A stretch of DNA of 64,000 bases from Clostridium sp. UBA701 (GTDB taxonomy: Bacteria > Bacillota > Clostridia > Clostridiales > Clostridiaceae), in assembly GCA_002298125.1 (NCBI GenBank), contig DBMJ01000013.1, positions 1 to 64,000 on the forward strand, in the 5' to 3' direction. Positions 26,323 to 35,207 of the stretch are shown one piece after another. How positions within the stretch are numbered: the first letter of the stretch is position 1; each line of letters opens with the position of its first letter. Under the pieces are notes generated by a model. The model saw only the letters and a program-made list of their open reading frames with translations. It was not told the DNA's origin and did no database searches. The position numbers were made by a program, and so were the translations under genes.

Positions 26323-28218
26323 ATGATGGATTTACTTTACTGCATTCCTGGGGAAAAACACACTAAAGAGCTATTAAATTCAATCCTAAAAGAACATTGT
26401 GAGGTGAAATTTGTATCTATGGTAGGTGTGGACTTATCAGGTAACGATACTGATGAAAAAATACCTGTGAGCCTATTTTTAGAGGATATGAATAGTTTTT
26501 TAAAGGGTGGTGTACAAACTGATGGCTCCTCTGTTGCCCTTCCAGGCATAGCTAGCCTATCCAACGCAAAGGTTGACATGATTGCTGATCTAGAAGCGGA
26601 TTGGTTTGTGGATTATAACTTAGAAAATATAGACCCTGAAAGCAATAAGCCTGTAGGTACCCTTAGAATACCCTGCTTTCTCTACCATGAAAGTAAGGCT
26701 GTAGACTCACGGTCTATATTAAAGAAAAGTACCAGCTATTTAGAAAATAAGCTATATGAGCTTTTTAAGGCTAATCCTGAATATCTAAACAGATATGACA
26801 TAAGCCTTAAGGATATTGAGTGCCTGCAGCCTACTGCTGCAACAGAACTGGAATTTTGGGTGAAAACCCCTAATGATAAGGCTGTGGTAGAGGAATTAAC
26901 CACCTCACAGGTGCTTCATGAGCAGTACTGGAAGAGTACAAAGGGTTCTGTAAGGACTTCCCTTGAGCAGGCTTTGATGGAAATGGAGCGCTATGGCCTA
27001 GAGCCTGAGATGGGTCATAAGGAGGTAGGAGGAGTTAGAGCTAAACTAGATGCCTCTGGAAACCTCACCCATATCATGGAGCAGCTTGAGATTGATTGGA
27101 AGTATAGTGGCGCCATGGAAGCTTCTGATAGAGAGCTTATAGTAAAAAAGATAGTGCGGGAAACCTTTAGAAAAAATGGCCTGGACGTGACCTTTTTGGC
27201 TAAGCCTATAGAGGGGGTTGCCGGCAGTGGAGAGCACACTCACGTTGGAATAACACTAAAATTAAAGGATGGTAGAAGGATTAATCTATTCACAGCTACA
27301 AAGGAGCATTTTATGAGTCCCATTGGTTATGGTGCCATTATGGGAGTGCTAAAAAACTATGAGGTGATAAATCCCTTTGTGTCTCGCTCTAACGATTCCT
27401 TAAAAAGACTAAAGCCAGGCTTTGAGGCTCCTGTTTGCATCGTTACCTCCCTTGGTCACAATGTTAAGCTCCCCTCAAGAAACAGAACTGTGTTATTAGG
27501 ACTCATAAGAGACTTAGACAATCCATATTCTACCCGCTTTGAGCTTAGAGCTCCAAATCCCCATTCCAACACCTATCTGGTGCTTGCCTGTCTATTTATG
27601 GCTATTGCTGATGGCATAGAATATGCACTAACATCTCGTAAGGATGAGGATGAGCTTCTTTCTGAATTGTCCAAGAATCCTTCTGAGGAAGCTTGCTATT
27701 TGGAAAAATCTCGAGCTTACAGAAGTGAGGAGGATGTGTTTGAGTATTATACAGAGGAGGAAAGAGAGAGTTTCTTTGGCAGAGCACCCTCCACTGTATA
27801 TGAAAACCTAAGTGCCTTTTCAAAGTATCCTGAAAAGGTGAAGGTGCTGACTAAGGGAGAGGTATTCTCAGAAAGGCTTATAGAAAGCTTTAGGCTAGGT
27901 GCAGAAAAGAAGTGGCTCACAGAAATAATAAGCAGAATTATTCCAAATTATGCAGAGGAGATAAGAAGCTTTAAAATGCTTCACTCTCTAGATAAAGCTC
28001 TTGACCTTGATGTATCCTCTTGGATGTCCATAAATGAGCTAAGGCACTACATTATGAAGGATAGCTACAAAAGGAAAAGCCTCTTTACAAGAATAAAGGA
28101 GGCCTCAGCTTCTGGTGATTATGTACTAGTTTCTAATCTTCAGCTTGAGCTTGAGGAAAAGATGGATACTCTTCGCAGTCTTTACTGTTCCTATAAAAAA
28201 AATCTACTAGATATTTAA
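26323..28218 (+). CDS. glnA: glutamine synthetase (long clostridial form)
   Basis: This is a 631-aa protein, much longer than the ~445-residue GlnA of bacilli. Catalytic-domain motifs are visible: TELEFWVKTP (metal-binding Glu region), EMGHKEVGG, GSGEHTHVGITL (the active-site His loop), RNRTVLLGLIRD and LRAPNPHSNTYLVLACLFMA. Residues after about 450 form a mainly helical C-terminal extension of unknown role. The enzyme joins ammonia to glutamate using ATP in nitrogen assimilation. GGGGGA lies seven bases upstream; two adjacent ATG codons (26323 and 26326) could serve as start. Confidence 0.9.
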   Translation: MMDLLYCIPGEKHTKELLNSILKEHCEVKFVSMVGVDLSGNDTDEKIPVSLFLEDMNSFLKGGVQTDGSSVALPGIASLSNAKVDMIADLEADWFVDYNLENIDPESNKPVGTLRIPCFLYHESKAVDSRSILKKSTSYLENKLYELFKANPEYLNRYDISLKDIECLQPTAATELEFWVKTPNDKAVVEELTTSQVLHEQYWKSTKGSVRTSLEQALMEMERYGLEPEMGHKEVGGVRAKLDASGNLTHIMEQLEIDWKYSGAMEASDRELIVKKIVRETFRKNGLDVTFLAKPIEGVAGSGEHTHVGITLKLKDGRRINLFTATKEHFMSPIGYGAIMGVLKNYEVINPFVSRSNDSLKRLKPGFEAPVCIVTSLGHNVKLPSRNRTVLLGLIRDLDNPYSTRFELRAPNPHSNTYLVLACLFMAIADGIEYALTSRKDEDELLSELSKNPSEEACYLEKSRAYRSEEDVFEYYTEEERESFFGRAPSTVYENLSAFSKYPEKVKVLTKGEVFSERLIESFRLGAEKKWLTEIISRIIPNYAEEIRSFKMLHSLDKALDLDVSSWMSINELRHYIMKDSYKRKSLFTRIKEASASGDYVLVSNLQLELEEKMDTLRSLYCSYKKNLLDI

Positions 28219-28302
28219 AAAATCGCCTTGGGCGCTTTCGCTATAGAACCCTAACTTACGTGTTTGAGCACCTTCCTTTATAAATTCTATAGAATAAAAA
28301 AT

Positions 28303-28340
28303 AAGCTTCCCTGATAAGTGCAAATTTATCAGGAAAGCTT
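28303..28340. terminator. bidirectional terminator
   Basis: A 15-bp stem (28303-28317 with 28326-28340, one mismatch) with A- and T-rich flanks lies between convergent glnA and the beta-propeller gene. Confidence 0.8.
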
Positions 28341-28346
28341 TTATTA

Positions 28347-30389
28347 TTACTTTACTATAGGTCCATATATTTTATCATCAAAGGGTAATTCTACAGAGCC
28401 TATCTCCTTTAGTGTACTTAAATCGCAAGCACGTATTTCTCCAGAGCCAATGCAGTATAAGGTATTGTCTATATATATTAGTCTTTCTATATTCCCGTAA
28501 TAGTACCCAGAGTTCTTCATCTGGTTGCTTAAAAAGCCTTTAAGCGTAATCCCGCCCTCAAGACTAATATTATAAACCGCAGCACCAGTCTTTACAGTTT
28601 GATAATTATTATCACTTGTAGTAACTGGAAAGGCCAGCAGATTTTTCTCTCTTGAGAAAAGCAATGCCTTATGATTGTTTAAGAGCTCTGAGTAGGAGCC
28701 CCTCCCTCCTATGGTCGCTGTATAAAGCTGTCTTGGATTTTTCATATCACTTACATCAAATAGTGCTATCTTTATGCCTTTAGTTATATATCGCTCTACT
28801 CCAGCTTCCTTTATTGTCTCAGTATCCATACCAAAGCCTATAATATGCTTATCATCATAGGGGTGAAGATAATTGCTAAACCCAGGAATCTTAAGCTCTC
28901 CTAGTATCTTAGGCTCTGAGGGTTGCGATAAATCTATGGCAAATAGGGGGTCTGTGTTCTTAAAGGTCACCATATAAGCCCTGCTGCCCATAAATCTGAC
29001 AGAGTATATCCTCTCACCTGGTGCAACATTTTCAATCTTTCCAACAACCTTCATATCCCTGTTTAAGACATATAGGTTATTGTTCATGGCTGTATTCATA
29101 TCACTGCTGCTTACAGTATTGCCCTCCCTGCCCTTAGTAGTAATAAAGGGAACTACAGTGGTGGCTACACGAAAGTATTCTCCATCCTCATCCATGGAAA
29201 ATTGGTTTAACAGGTAACCTGGTACACTACCGCTAGACTTATATACAGCCTTACCTTCCTCTAGAGCCAATCTATAAAGCATGGTCTTCTGAATAGATGG
29301 TGTGTTCTTAGTATCAGTATTTCTTACTATGCCAGATACATATAGATTGTCCTGAGACATATATACACTCTCGCTGCTGCCCATTACACTGTTTACTATA
29401 GCCTGTTCTCTGCTATTTGCTATACTTAATGAGGAAATGATAATAAAAGCTGGGTTCACAGTTTCAGGACAGTAATTTATCTTATCTAAGGATAGGGACC
29501 TTTCCTCAAACTCTGAGGCAGAATCCCTATATTTAGGTAGTATCTGAGGCTCTGGCCAATTAACATTAACATATTTATTTGTAATTACGTATACTCTGTC
29601 CTTTAATAGTCTTGCACTCACATATATTCCTTCACTTTCGAAGGTTCTTTCAATTTTGCAGGAGCTCTTATCACTGATATCATAGGTTTTTACCAAGGTG
29701 TTTCCATAGCCCATATAGATATCTGCCTCAGGCACAAAAGTCCCACCTCCCAGCGGTGAAGACTGAGAGGTTTCAAGCTTTCGTCCTATAACCACAAGTT
29801 TATTTTGATATACAAACATTTCCAATGGGTAGCAATCCTTTTGCTCTAGAGCGCTTATTATCTTAAGCTGAGCTGCGGGTTTAGCTTGTGCTATATATAT
29901 GCCGCTACCTCTTATGCCATAAATATACTCCCCGTCGGTAATTATCCTATCCCCCTCCTCTACCCCCTCCACCTGATTGTTTGTAGTGGAGTAGTCTCGT
30001 ACCTTACCAGTATCTTGGTTAGAATTTTTGGGTTTCTCTAAGCCCATTGCAGTATTCTCTCTGTTGCCACCTAAATCTCTATTTTCAGTATTAAACTCTT
30101 TTAATAGCTTCTTAAGATTAGACATGGTTCCTATGGTAGGCAGGGTTTTAAGGGTAGAGTCACTATTATCAGCCCTTGCTAAAAGATTGTGGTTAAAACT
30201 TCCTCTAAAGAAAAACAATGAGCCTCCTACTAAAATGAGAGCACAAGCTGCAGCTACTCCCATTATTTTTCTCCTTTTAATAAGCTTCCCTTTTTTAATA
30301 CCACTTTCTATAGCAAAATCCAGCTCCTTTGGTATATTTATATGCTCATATTGTGATTTTAAAGTCTTCAACCTTTTATCCTCCTCCAT
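28347..30389 (-). CDS. membrane-anchored beta-propeller protein, probable anti-sigma/sensor partner
   Basis: This is a 680-aa protein. The first ~40 residues are charged and cytoplasmic (KRLKTLKSQYEHINIPKELD), residues about 43-62 are a membrane segment, and the rest is outside. The extracellular part from about residue 125 matches the secreted beta-propeller family (QVEGVEEGDRIITDGEYIYGI at its start, YSVRFMGSRAYMVTF, FSNYLHPYDDKHIIGFGMD). The gene is joined to the ECF sigma gene by a TAATG overlap. By analogy with RsiV/RsiW-type pairs, I infer that the short cytoplasmic tail binds the sigma factor and the propeller senses a surface signal. The alternative is simply a secreted enzyme-like protein controlled by that sigma factor. 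Confidence 0.82.
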   Translation of the reverse strand: MEEDKRLKTLKSQYEHINIPKELDFAIESGIKKGKLIKRRKIMGVAAACALILVGGSLFFFRGSFNHNLLARADNSDSTLKTLPTIGTMSNLKKLLKEFNTENRDLGGNRENTAMGLEKPKNSNQDTGKVRDYSTTNNQVEGVEEGDRIITDGEYIYGIRGSGIYIAQAKPAAQLKIISALEQKDCYPLEMFVYQNKLVVIGRKLETSQSSPLGGGTFVPEADIYMGYGNTLVKTYDISDKSSCKIERTFESEGIYVSARLLKDRVYVITNKYVNVNWPEPQILPKYRDSASEFEERSLSLDKINYCPETVNPAFIIISSLSIANSREQAIVNSVMGSSESVYMSQDNLYVSGIVRNTDTKNTPSIQKTMLYRLALEEGKAVYKSSGSVPGYLLNQFSMDEDGEYFRVATTVVPFITTKGREGNTVSSSDMNTAMNNNLYVLNRDMKVVGKIENVAPGERIYSVRFMGSRAYMVTFKNTDPLFAIDLSQPSEPKILGELKIPGFSNYLHPYDDKHIIGFGMDTETIKEAGVERYITKGIKIALFDVSDMKNPRQLYTATIGGRGSYSELLNNHKALLFSREKNLLAFPVTTSDNNYQTVKTGAAVYNISLEGGITLKGFLSNQMKNSGYYYGNIERLIYIDNTLYCIGSGEIRACDLSTLKEIGSVELPFDDKIYGPIVK

Positions 30390-30904
30390 TAGCTTTCCAC
30401 CTCTCCCATATCAATTTTTAATTCCTTTAAGGCCTTGTAAAGGTATGTCTTTACGGTACCCAAGGGACAATCCATAATTTCTGATATCTCCTTTAGGGTA
30501 TGATCCTGAAAATATTTTAATATAACCACTGTTTTATATTTATTCTCTAATCTACATACTGCCCTTCTTAAATCTATTATTTCCTCAGAAAATTCGCTAT
30601 GCACGCTTCCTTTGTCCTCAAGACTTTCAAAAATAACAACCTTCTTCTTTTTTCTTAAGAAATCCATAGAAGCATTTATCAATATTCGCGTAAGCCAAGT
30701 AGAAAAGAATTGGGGCTCCTTCAGTTTTTTAATGGATATGTAAGCCTTATATATAGTTTCTTGAACAATGTCTAATGCATCCTCTTCACTGCCTGTGTAA
30801 AAAAAGGCAGTCCTGTAGAGCATCTGCTTTTTTCCCTCCACCAGCTCATAGAAGGCATTATCTTCTCCTCTTTGAGCCTTATTTACTAATTCAACAACTT
30901 CCAT
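30389..30904 (-). CDS. ECF-type RNA polymerase sigma factor
   Basis: This is a 171-aa protein with region 2 (about 10-75: AFFYTGSEEDALDIVQETIYKAY, FSTWLTRILIN) and region 4 (about 110-165: LENKYKTVVILKYFQDHTLKEIS, PLGTVKTYLYKAL). It lacks regions 1 and 3, so it belongs to the extracytoplasmic-function group close to SigV/SigW. Its stop overlaps the start of the membrane beta-propeller gene by one base. A matching ECF-type promoter stands upstream (30937-30963), which suggests self-activation. A purine-rich AAGGAAGAAGGAT precedes the ATG. Confidence 0.9.
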   Translation of the reverse strand: MEVVELVNKAQRGEDNAFYELVEGKKQMLYRTAFFYTGSEEDALDIVQETIYKAYISIKKLKEPQFFSTWLTRILINASMDFLRKKKKVVIFESLEDKGSVHSEFSEEIIDLRRAVCRLENKYKTVVILKYFQDHTLKEISEIMDCPLGTVKTYLYKALKELKIDMGEVES

Positions 30905-30936
30905 ATCCTTCTTCCTTTCAACCTTGATACTAGTTA

Positions 30937-30963
30937 GACGTAAAATTTAAGGAAAAGGTTTTA
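30937..30963 (-). promoter_or_regulatory. ECF-sigma-type promoter of the sigma gene
   Basis: Read on the minus strand there is a -35-like TAAAACC and a -10-like CGTC separated by about 17 bases, about 33 bases before the ATG. This fits the AAC/CGTC pattern of ECF sigma promoters, so autoregulation is likely. It is inferred from pattern only. Confidence 0.55.
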
Positions 30964-30995
30964 TAAAATGAAGCCCAAAATAAATATTTTTATAA

Positions 30996-31034
30996 AAAAA
31001 GTCCTTGATGAGTTATCCTCACCAAGGACTTTTT
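30996..31034. terminator. terminator of the 2H phosphoesterase gene
   Basis: A perfect 12-bp stem (30996-31007 with 31023-31034) with A/T-run flanks lies 12 bases past the stop of the minus-strand gene that follows. Confidence 0.85.
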
Positions 31035-31045
31035 AAATGTCATAA

Positions 31046-31594
31046 TTAATAATCTCTAAGATTATAGCTCTTTACAAGCATTTCCTTTTTATTGTTTATA
31101 GGCTTCCATATTTCAATGCGATCCACCAGGGCCATGTTGTTAAAGCCCTCCTTTTTCGCTGCGTTACAGGCTGCCACATATTCGCTAGAGGACCATTCCC
31201 TAATGGCATAATTTGTATTGGCAAGTGCTATATGTAGATCCCAATTGTCAATGTTTTGCCTTACATTAAAGCCATGAAGCTTAAGGGTTTCATTAAAAAT
31301 TCTAGCAAATCTAATTATATAGCCCTTGTTTTCCACCTTTAGGTTTACAGACTTATAGGGCGGGTCAAAGCATATAACTCCACTAGTTTCCACCTTAAAC
31401 TTTTTATAGGGTCTTAATATGTCTCCCACTATTCTCTGTAATTTTTCCAGATCAGGATCCTCAATTACCTCTAAGGTAATGTGCATCGTGGGAATGTTTT
31501 TATATATTTTATATTTATTACAGAGCCTCTTTTGAAGCACCTCCATTTTTGAATATGATTCTTTGTCAAATACTGCAACAAGATAGTACTTCAT
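31046..31594 (-). CDS. 2'-5' RNA ligase / 2H phosphoesterase family protein
   Basis: This is a 182-aa protein. The family has two HxT/S motifs. The first is MHITLEV (about residues 37-43); the second appears as LHIALAN (about 120-126), where Ala replaces the usual Thr/Ser. That change could weaken catalysis. Members ligate or hydrolyse 2'-5' or cyclic phosphodiesters in RNA or nucleotides; the substrate here is unknown. GGGGGAG precedes the ATG. It is monocistronic. Confidence 0.78.
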   Translation of the reverse strand: MKYYLVAVFDKESYSKMEVLQKRLCNKYKIYKNIPTMHITLEVIEDPDLEKLQRIVGDILRPYKKFKVETSGVICFDPPYKSVNLKVENKGYIIRFARIFNETLKLHGFNVRQNIDNWDLHIALANTNYAIREWSSSEYVAACNAAKKEGFNNMALVDRIEIWKPINNKKEMLVKSYNLRDY

Positions 31595-31712
31595 AGTTCT
31601 CCCCCAAACATAAAATCAGTTCTGTAAAGTTATATGGACATTGCTCTTGTAAAGCCTAGGAAATGCAATAAGTTTACCAGACAAATTAATCCCCCGTGAA
31701 AGGAGAAGAGCA

Positions 31713-31802
31713 ATGAACAAATCAAAAATACAATGTCATATGTATTGTATTATAACATACTTTCCCCTTCACAGTGCAAGTAATTTACCTGCAAAAATTT
31801 AG
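31713..31802 (+). CDS. possible 29-aa small ORF
   Basis: An ATG seven bases after AAAGGAG opens a 29-codon frame (MNKSKIQCHMYCIITYF...). It has no recognisable family and no clear terminator. It may be a leader peptide or chance. The rest of 31595-31927 shows nothing else that I can support. Confidence 0.25.
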   Translation: MNKSKIQCHMYCIITYFPLHSASNLPAKI

Positions 31803-31927
31803 GAGTATAAAATTATCCTTTCAATTAAATACTATTAGTGCAGATAAGAACATTGGAAGGTTATTCCACTAGAGGATTATTCCATTGATTTTAATATACT
31901 GCATATTATTATGAAGGAGGTGACATT

Positions 31928-32086
31928 ATGCATCACAATTCAAGTATAGGATGTAACGTATCTGAATGCAAATATCACTGTAAGGAAGATAACTATTGTA
32001 CTTTGGACAAAATTCAGGTGACTAAACACAGTGCCATGGCTAACAGTGTAGAGTGTACAGACTGCGGAAGCTTTAAAAAAGACTAG
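31928..32086 (+). CDS. DUF1540 Cys-rich small protein, 52 aa
   Basis: GGAGGTGACATT precedes the ATG. Six cysteines (9, 14, 18, 24, 43, 46) in the order GCNVSECKYHC...CTDCGSF match the DUF1540 family, small clostridial and bacillar proteins thought to bind a metal; some are linked to spores. The function is unknown. The gene is too short for usual ORF cut-offs but has a strong ribosome site and the full family motif. Confidence 0.85.
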   Translation: MHHNSSIGCNVSECKYHCKEDNYCTLDKIQVTKHSAMANSVECTDCGSFKKD

Positions 32087-32187
32087 TTTTATAGTAAGGC
32101 TAAAAGATGATAATTATCCATGAGCTCCTTTTTTGCATTCATGCTAGGTTAAAGCTTAAGCAAAGATGTATAAAGAGGAGCTGATTT

Positions 32188-32270
32188 TATAGAGTATTCT
32201 TTTAGAGTATTCATTATAGAGTCTTCTTTATAGAGTCTTCTTTATAGAGTCTTCTTTATAGAGTCTTCTT
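32188..32270. repeat. 14-bp tandem repeat (about 6 copies)
   Basis: Four perfect copies of TATAGAGTCTTCTT run from 32215 to 32270, preceded by two diverged copies (32188-32214). It lies in the untranslated stretch between the DUF1540 gene and murA. The copy number could vary between strains. The rest of 32087-32485 is A/T-rich and should hold the murA promoter. Confidence 0.9.
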
Positions 32271-32485
32271 TATTATTATACAGATATTGGGTATTTTTAT
32301 TGCCTATATTTATTCACAACCTAATAAATAGTAAAAAAATCAATAATTATCCAAAGTATTTTTGTAAATACCTACTTAAAATAAGTTTTATTTATGCTAT
32401 AATAAGTAAAGATATTGTGAATTATATTTTTTTAAGCTAGAATACTACATTAACATAAATAATTAAAGTAAGGATGGATGAGGGG

Positions 32486-33739
32486 ATGGAAAAGTTTGTT
32501 ATAAAAGGTGGAAACAAACTGAACGGCACCATTGAAATTAGCGGAGCTAAAAATGCCGCTGTGGCAATTATCCCTGCTGCTCTAATGGCAAGCCGAGGTT
32601 TATGTACCATTGATAATATCCCAGATATAGAAGATGTTCATTGTTTAGAGAGAATTATTGAAGGTCTAGGATGTAAAATTATAAAGCATAAGAATAGTGT
32701 AACTATAGATAGTACTTCTATGACTAGTGTAACTGCTTGTACAGAGGATGTAAGACACATGAGAGCCTCCTATTATCTCATAGGAGCTCTTTTAGGGCGT
32801 TTTAAAGAGGCACATGTAGATTTACCTGGTGGATGTCCTATAGGTGTGAGACCAATAGATCAACATATAAAAGGCTTCGAAGCTCTTGGAGCTACAGTTA
32901 CAATCCAGCATGGAGCAGCTTTAGTTAAGGCAGAAAAGCTTGTAGGTGCCAGTATTTTCTTTGACGTGGTAAGTGTTGGTGCTACCATTAACGTAATGCT
33001 TGCAGCAACCTTTGCTGAAGGAACTACTACCTTAGAAAATGTAGCTAAGGAGCCTCACGTTGTTGACGTAGCTAACTTCTTAAACACCATGGGAGCAAAC
33101 ATAAAAGGAGCTGGAACAGACGTAATAAGAATTACAGGTGTAAAAGAGCTTAATGGCTGCTGCTATAGTGTTATCCCTGATCAGATAGAGGCAGGAACCT
33201 TTATGATAGCCTCTGCAGCCTGTGGCGGAACTGTAACTATAAATAATATAATCCCAAAGCATATGGAATCTATAACTGCCAAGCTTATCGAAGCTGGAGT
33301 TAAAATTACTGAATATGGTGAAAGTCTCACAGTTTGCTCTGATGGAATTTTAAAAGCAGTAAACATAAAGACTCTTCCCTATCCTGGCTTCCCTACAGAT
33401 GTTCAGCAGCCCATGAGCACTCTGCTCTCTATTGCTAATGGTCGAAGTATTGTCACTGAAAGCATTTGGGAAAGCAGATTTAAACACGTGGACGAGTTGA
33501 AGAAAATGGGAGCAAATATTAAGGTTGAAGGCAGAACTGCCATCATTGACGGTGTGGATAAACTTACTGGTGCCATTGTAAAAGCCACAGATCTAAGAGC
33601 TGGAGCTGCCATGGTACTAGCCGGTCTTATTGCAGAGGGCATTACTGAGGTAACTAGTATAGACCATATTGATAGAGGTTACCCCAATATAGAAAATAAA
33701 TTTAAGCTGCTGGGTGCAGATATAGAAAGAGTTAAATAG
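32486..33739 (+). CDS. murA: UDP-N-acetylglucosamine 1-carboxyvinyltransferase
   Basis: This is a 417-aa enzyme of the first committed step of peptidoglycan synthesis, adding enolpyruvate to UDP-GlcNAc. The start ISGAKNAAVAIIPAALMA, the fosfomycin-reactive Cys in GGCPIGVRPID, the FPTDVQQPM motif and DLRAGAAMVLAG are intact. Clostridia often carry two MurA copies; which one this is cannot be told. The ATG at 32486 gives the normal N-terminus MEKFVIKGG; the ATG at 32474 directly abuts its purine-rich site and is less likely. It begins the run murA-walJ-GerMN. Confidence 0.95.
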   Translation: MEKFVIKGGNKLNGTIEISGAKNAAVAIIPAALMASRGLCTIDNIPDIEDVHCLERIIEGLGCKIIKHKNSVTIDSTSMTSVTACTEDVRHMRASYYLIGALLGRFKEAHVDLPGGCPIGVRPIDQHIKGFEALGATVTIQHGAALVKAEKLVGASIFFDVVSVGATINVMLAATFAEGTTTLENVAKEPHVVDVANFLNTMGANIKGAGTDVIRITGVKELNGCCYSVIPDQIEAGTFMIASAACGGTVTINNIIPKHMESITAKLIEAGVKITEYGESLTVCSDGILKAVNIKTLPYPGFPTDVQQPMSTLLSIANGRSIVTESIWESRFKHVDELKKMGANIKVEGRTAIIDGVDKLTGAIVKATDLRAGAAMVLAGLIAEGITEVTSIDHIDRGYPNIENKFKLLGADIERVK

Positions 33740-33778
33740 CCTCTTTAAAGCTATTTTTAGGAAGGAGATAGAGGTACT

Positions 33779-34564
33779 TTGAAATTTTGTTCTCTATACA
33801 GTGGAAGCAGCGGCAATAGTATTTTTGTCTCTTCCAACCATTGTAATATATTAATAGACGCAGGAATGCCTGGAAAGGCTATTGAATCCGCATTAAACAG
33901 TATTGGACAAACTGCAGGAAACTTGGATGGTATTTTTATTACCCATGAACACTCTGATCATACCAAGGGAGCAGGTATTATCTCAAGAAAGTATGATGTA
34001 CCCATTTATGCCAACGAGCTTACCTGGAAGGCCATGTCTAAGTCTCTTGGTAATATTAAGGAACACAATGTTAAGATTTTAGATAGCAGAAGTTTAAACT
34101 TAAGAGATATGGATATAATTAATTATCAGATTCCACATGACGCAGTATCTCCTCAAGGTTATGCCATACATAGTGAAAATAAGAAGGTTTGTATAGCAAC
34201 AGACTTAGGGTTTTTTGCACCTCATCTTAAAGATGTACTTGCTTCTGCAGATTTGATATTGTTAGAGTGTAATCATGACATTGAAATGCTGAAATTTGGT
34301 CCCTACCCTTACGTGCTTAAAAGAAGAATTCTAAGTGACGTGGGGCACTTGTCAAATGAGGCCTGTGGTCATGCTATAGTTGAACTCATGAATGAAAAGA
34401 AAAAGCATGTCGTTCTGGGGCATCTTAGTAAAACCAACAACTATCCAGAGCTTGCCTATCAAACTGTTGCAAACATTCTTTCAAGTAAAGGCATTGTTCT
34501 AAACAAGGATATAGTGCTTTCCCTTGCTAAAAGGGATATGCCAAGCAACTTTATTGAATTTTAA
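33779..34564 (+). CDS. walJ: MBL-fold metallohydrolase, WalJ/YycJ type
   Basis: This is a 261-aa metallo-beta-lactamase-fold protein. ITHEHSDHTKG is the HxHxDH metal site, and IPHDAVSPQGY, IATDLG and LGHLSKTNNYPE supply later ligands. The start FCSLYSGSSGNSIFV is characteristic of YycJ/WalJ, an exonuclease linked to mismatch repair in B. subtilis. A TTG start has an AAGGAGAT site upstream. It is 39 bases after murA and 15 before the GerMN lipoprotein, so likely one transcript. Confidence 0.85.
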   Translation: MKFCSLYSGSSGNSIFVSSNHCNILIDAGMPGKAIESALNSIGQTAGNLDGIFITHEHSDHTKGAGIISRKYDVPIYANELTWKAMSKSLGNIKEHNVKILDSRSLNLRDMDIINYQIPHDAVSPQGYAIHSENKKVCIATDLGFFAPHLKDVLASADLILLECNHDIEMLKFGPYPYVLKRRILSDVGHLSNEACGHAIVELMNEKKKHVVLGHLSKTNNYPELAYQTVANILSSKGIVLNKDIVLSLAKRDMPSNFIEF

Positions 34565-34579
34565 GGGTAAGGTGAAGTT

Positions 34580-35128
34580 ATGAAAAAGATAGTGTCTCTT
34601 GTATTGGCATTTATGATACCATTATCATTAGGTGCCTGCAAAAAAGAGGTAAATCAAAGTAAAGCAAATATGGAGAAGTTAAAAACTGTTTCTCTCCCAG
34701 GAGAAGATGAATCCTCTCTACAGCTTAAGCTATATTTTGACAGTAGTAAGGATGAAAAGTCCTCAGAGATAGCAGCAGAGGATAGAAATGTGAAAAAGGA
34801 AGAGCTTTTGGGTGAGCTTATTATTACTGAGCTAATAAAGGGGCCTTCCAGAGTAAGCGGCCTAAAGCCTGTGCTTCCATCAAAGGCAAAGCTTTTAGGG
34901 TTTTCAATAAAAGATAATATAGCTTATGTAGATTTTTCACCAGAGGCTTCCTCTCCTATGACTGCAAAGAAGGAGGAAATATGTTTGAAGGCCATTGCCT
35001 CCTCCCTCACTCAGCTGCCTTCAGTTAAAAAGGTAAAAATCCTTATAAACCATGGAGATATAAAGTCCTTAGGAGGACATTATGATATGTCAAAGCCCTT
35101 TTCTGTTGAGGATATTCAACCTCAATAG
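34580..35128 (+). CDS. GerMN domain lipoprotein
   Basis: This is a 182-aa lipoprotein: signal MKKIVSLVLAFMIPLSLGAC with Cys20 as lipidation site. The rest is one GerMN domain (LQLKLYFDSSKDEKSSEI, LGELIITELIKGPS, LLGFSIKDNIAYVDFSPEA, VKKVKILINHGDIKSLGGH). GerM in B. subtilis helps sporulation and germination; GerMN-only lipoproteins are common in clostridia and their role is open. It follows walJ by 15 bases. Confidence 0.85.
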   Translation: MKKIVSLVLAFMIPLSLGACKKEVNQSKANMEKLKTVSLPGEDESSLQLKLYFDSSKDEKSSEIAAEDRNVKKEELLGELIITELIKGPSRVSGLKPVLPSKAKLLGFSIKDNIAYVDFSPEASSPMTAKKEEICLKAIASSLTQLPSVKKVKILINHGDIKSLGGHYDMSKPFSVEDIQPQ

Positions 35129-35207
35129 AACACTTTGTTGATATTTTTATACAATTGTTCTATAATAATAAATTATAATTTACTTCATAAGCAAAAGGAG
35201 AAAGACT

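Noticed and set aside
32188..32270. Possible CRISPR array
   Set aside because: The units are contiguous 14-mers without spacers and no cas gene is near.
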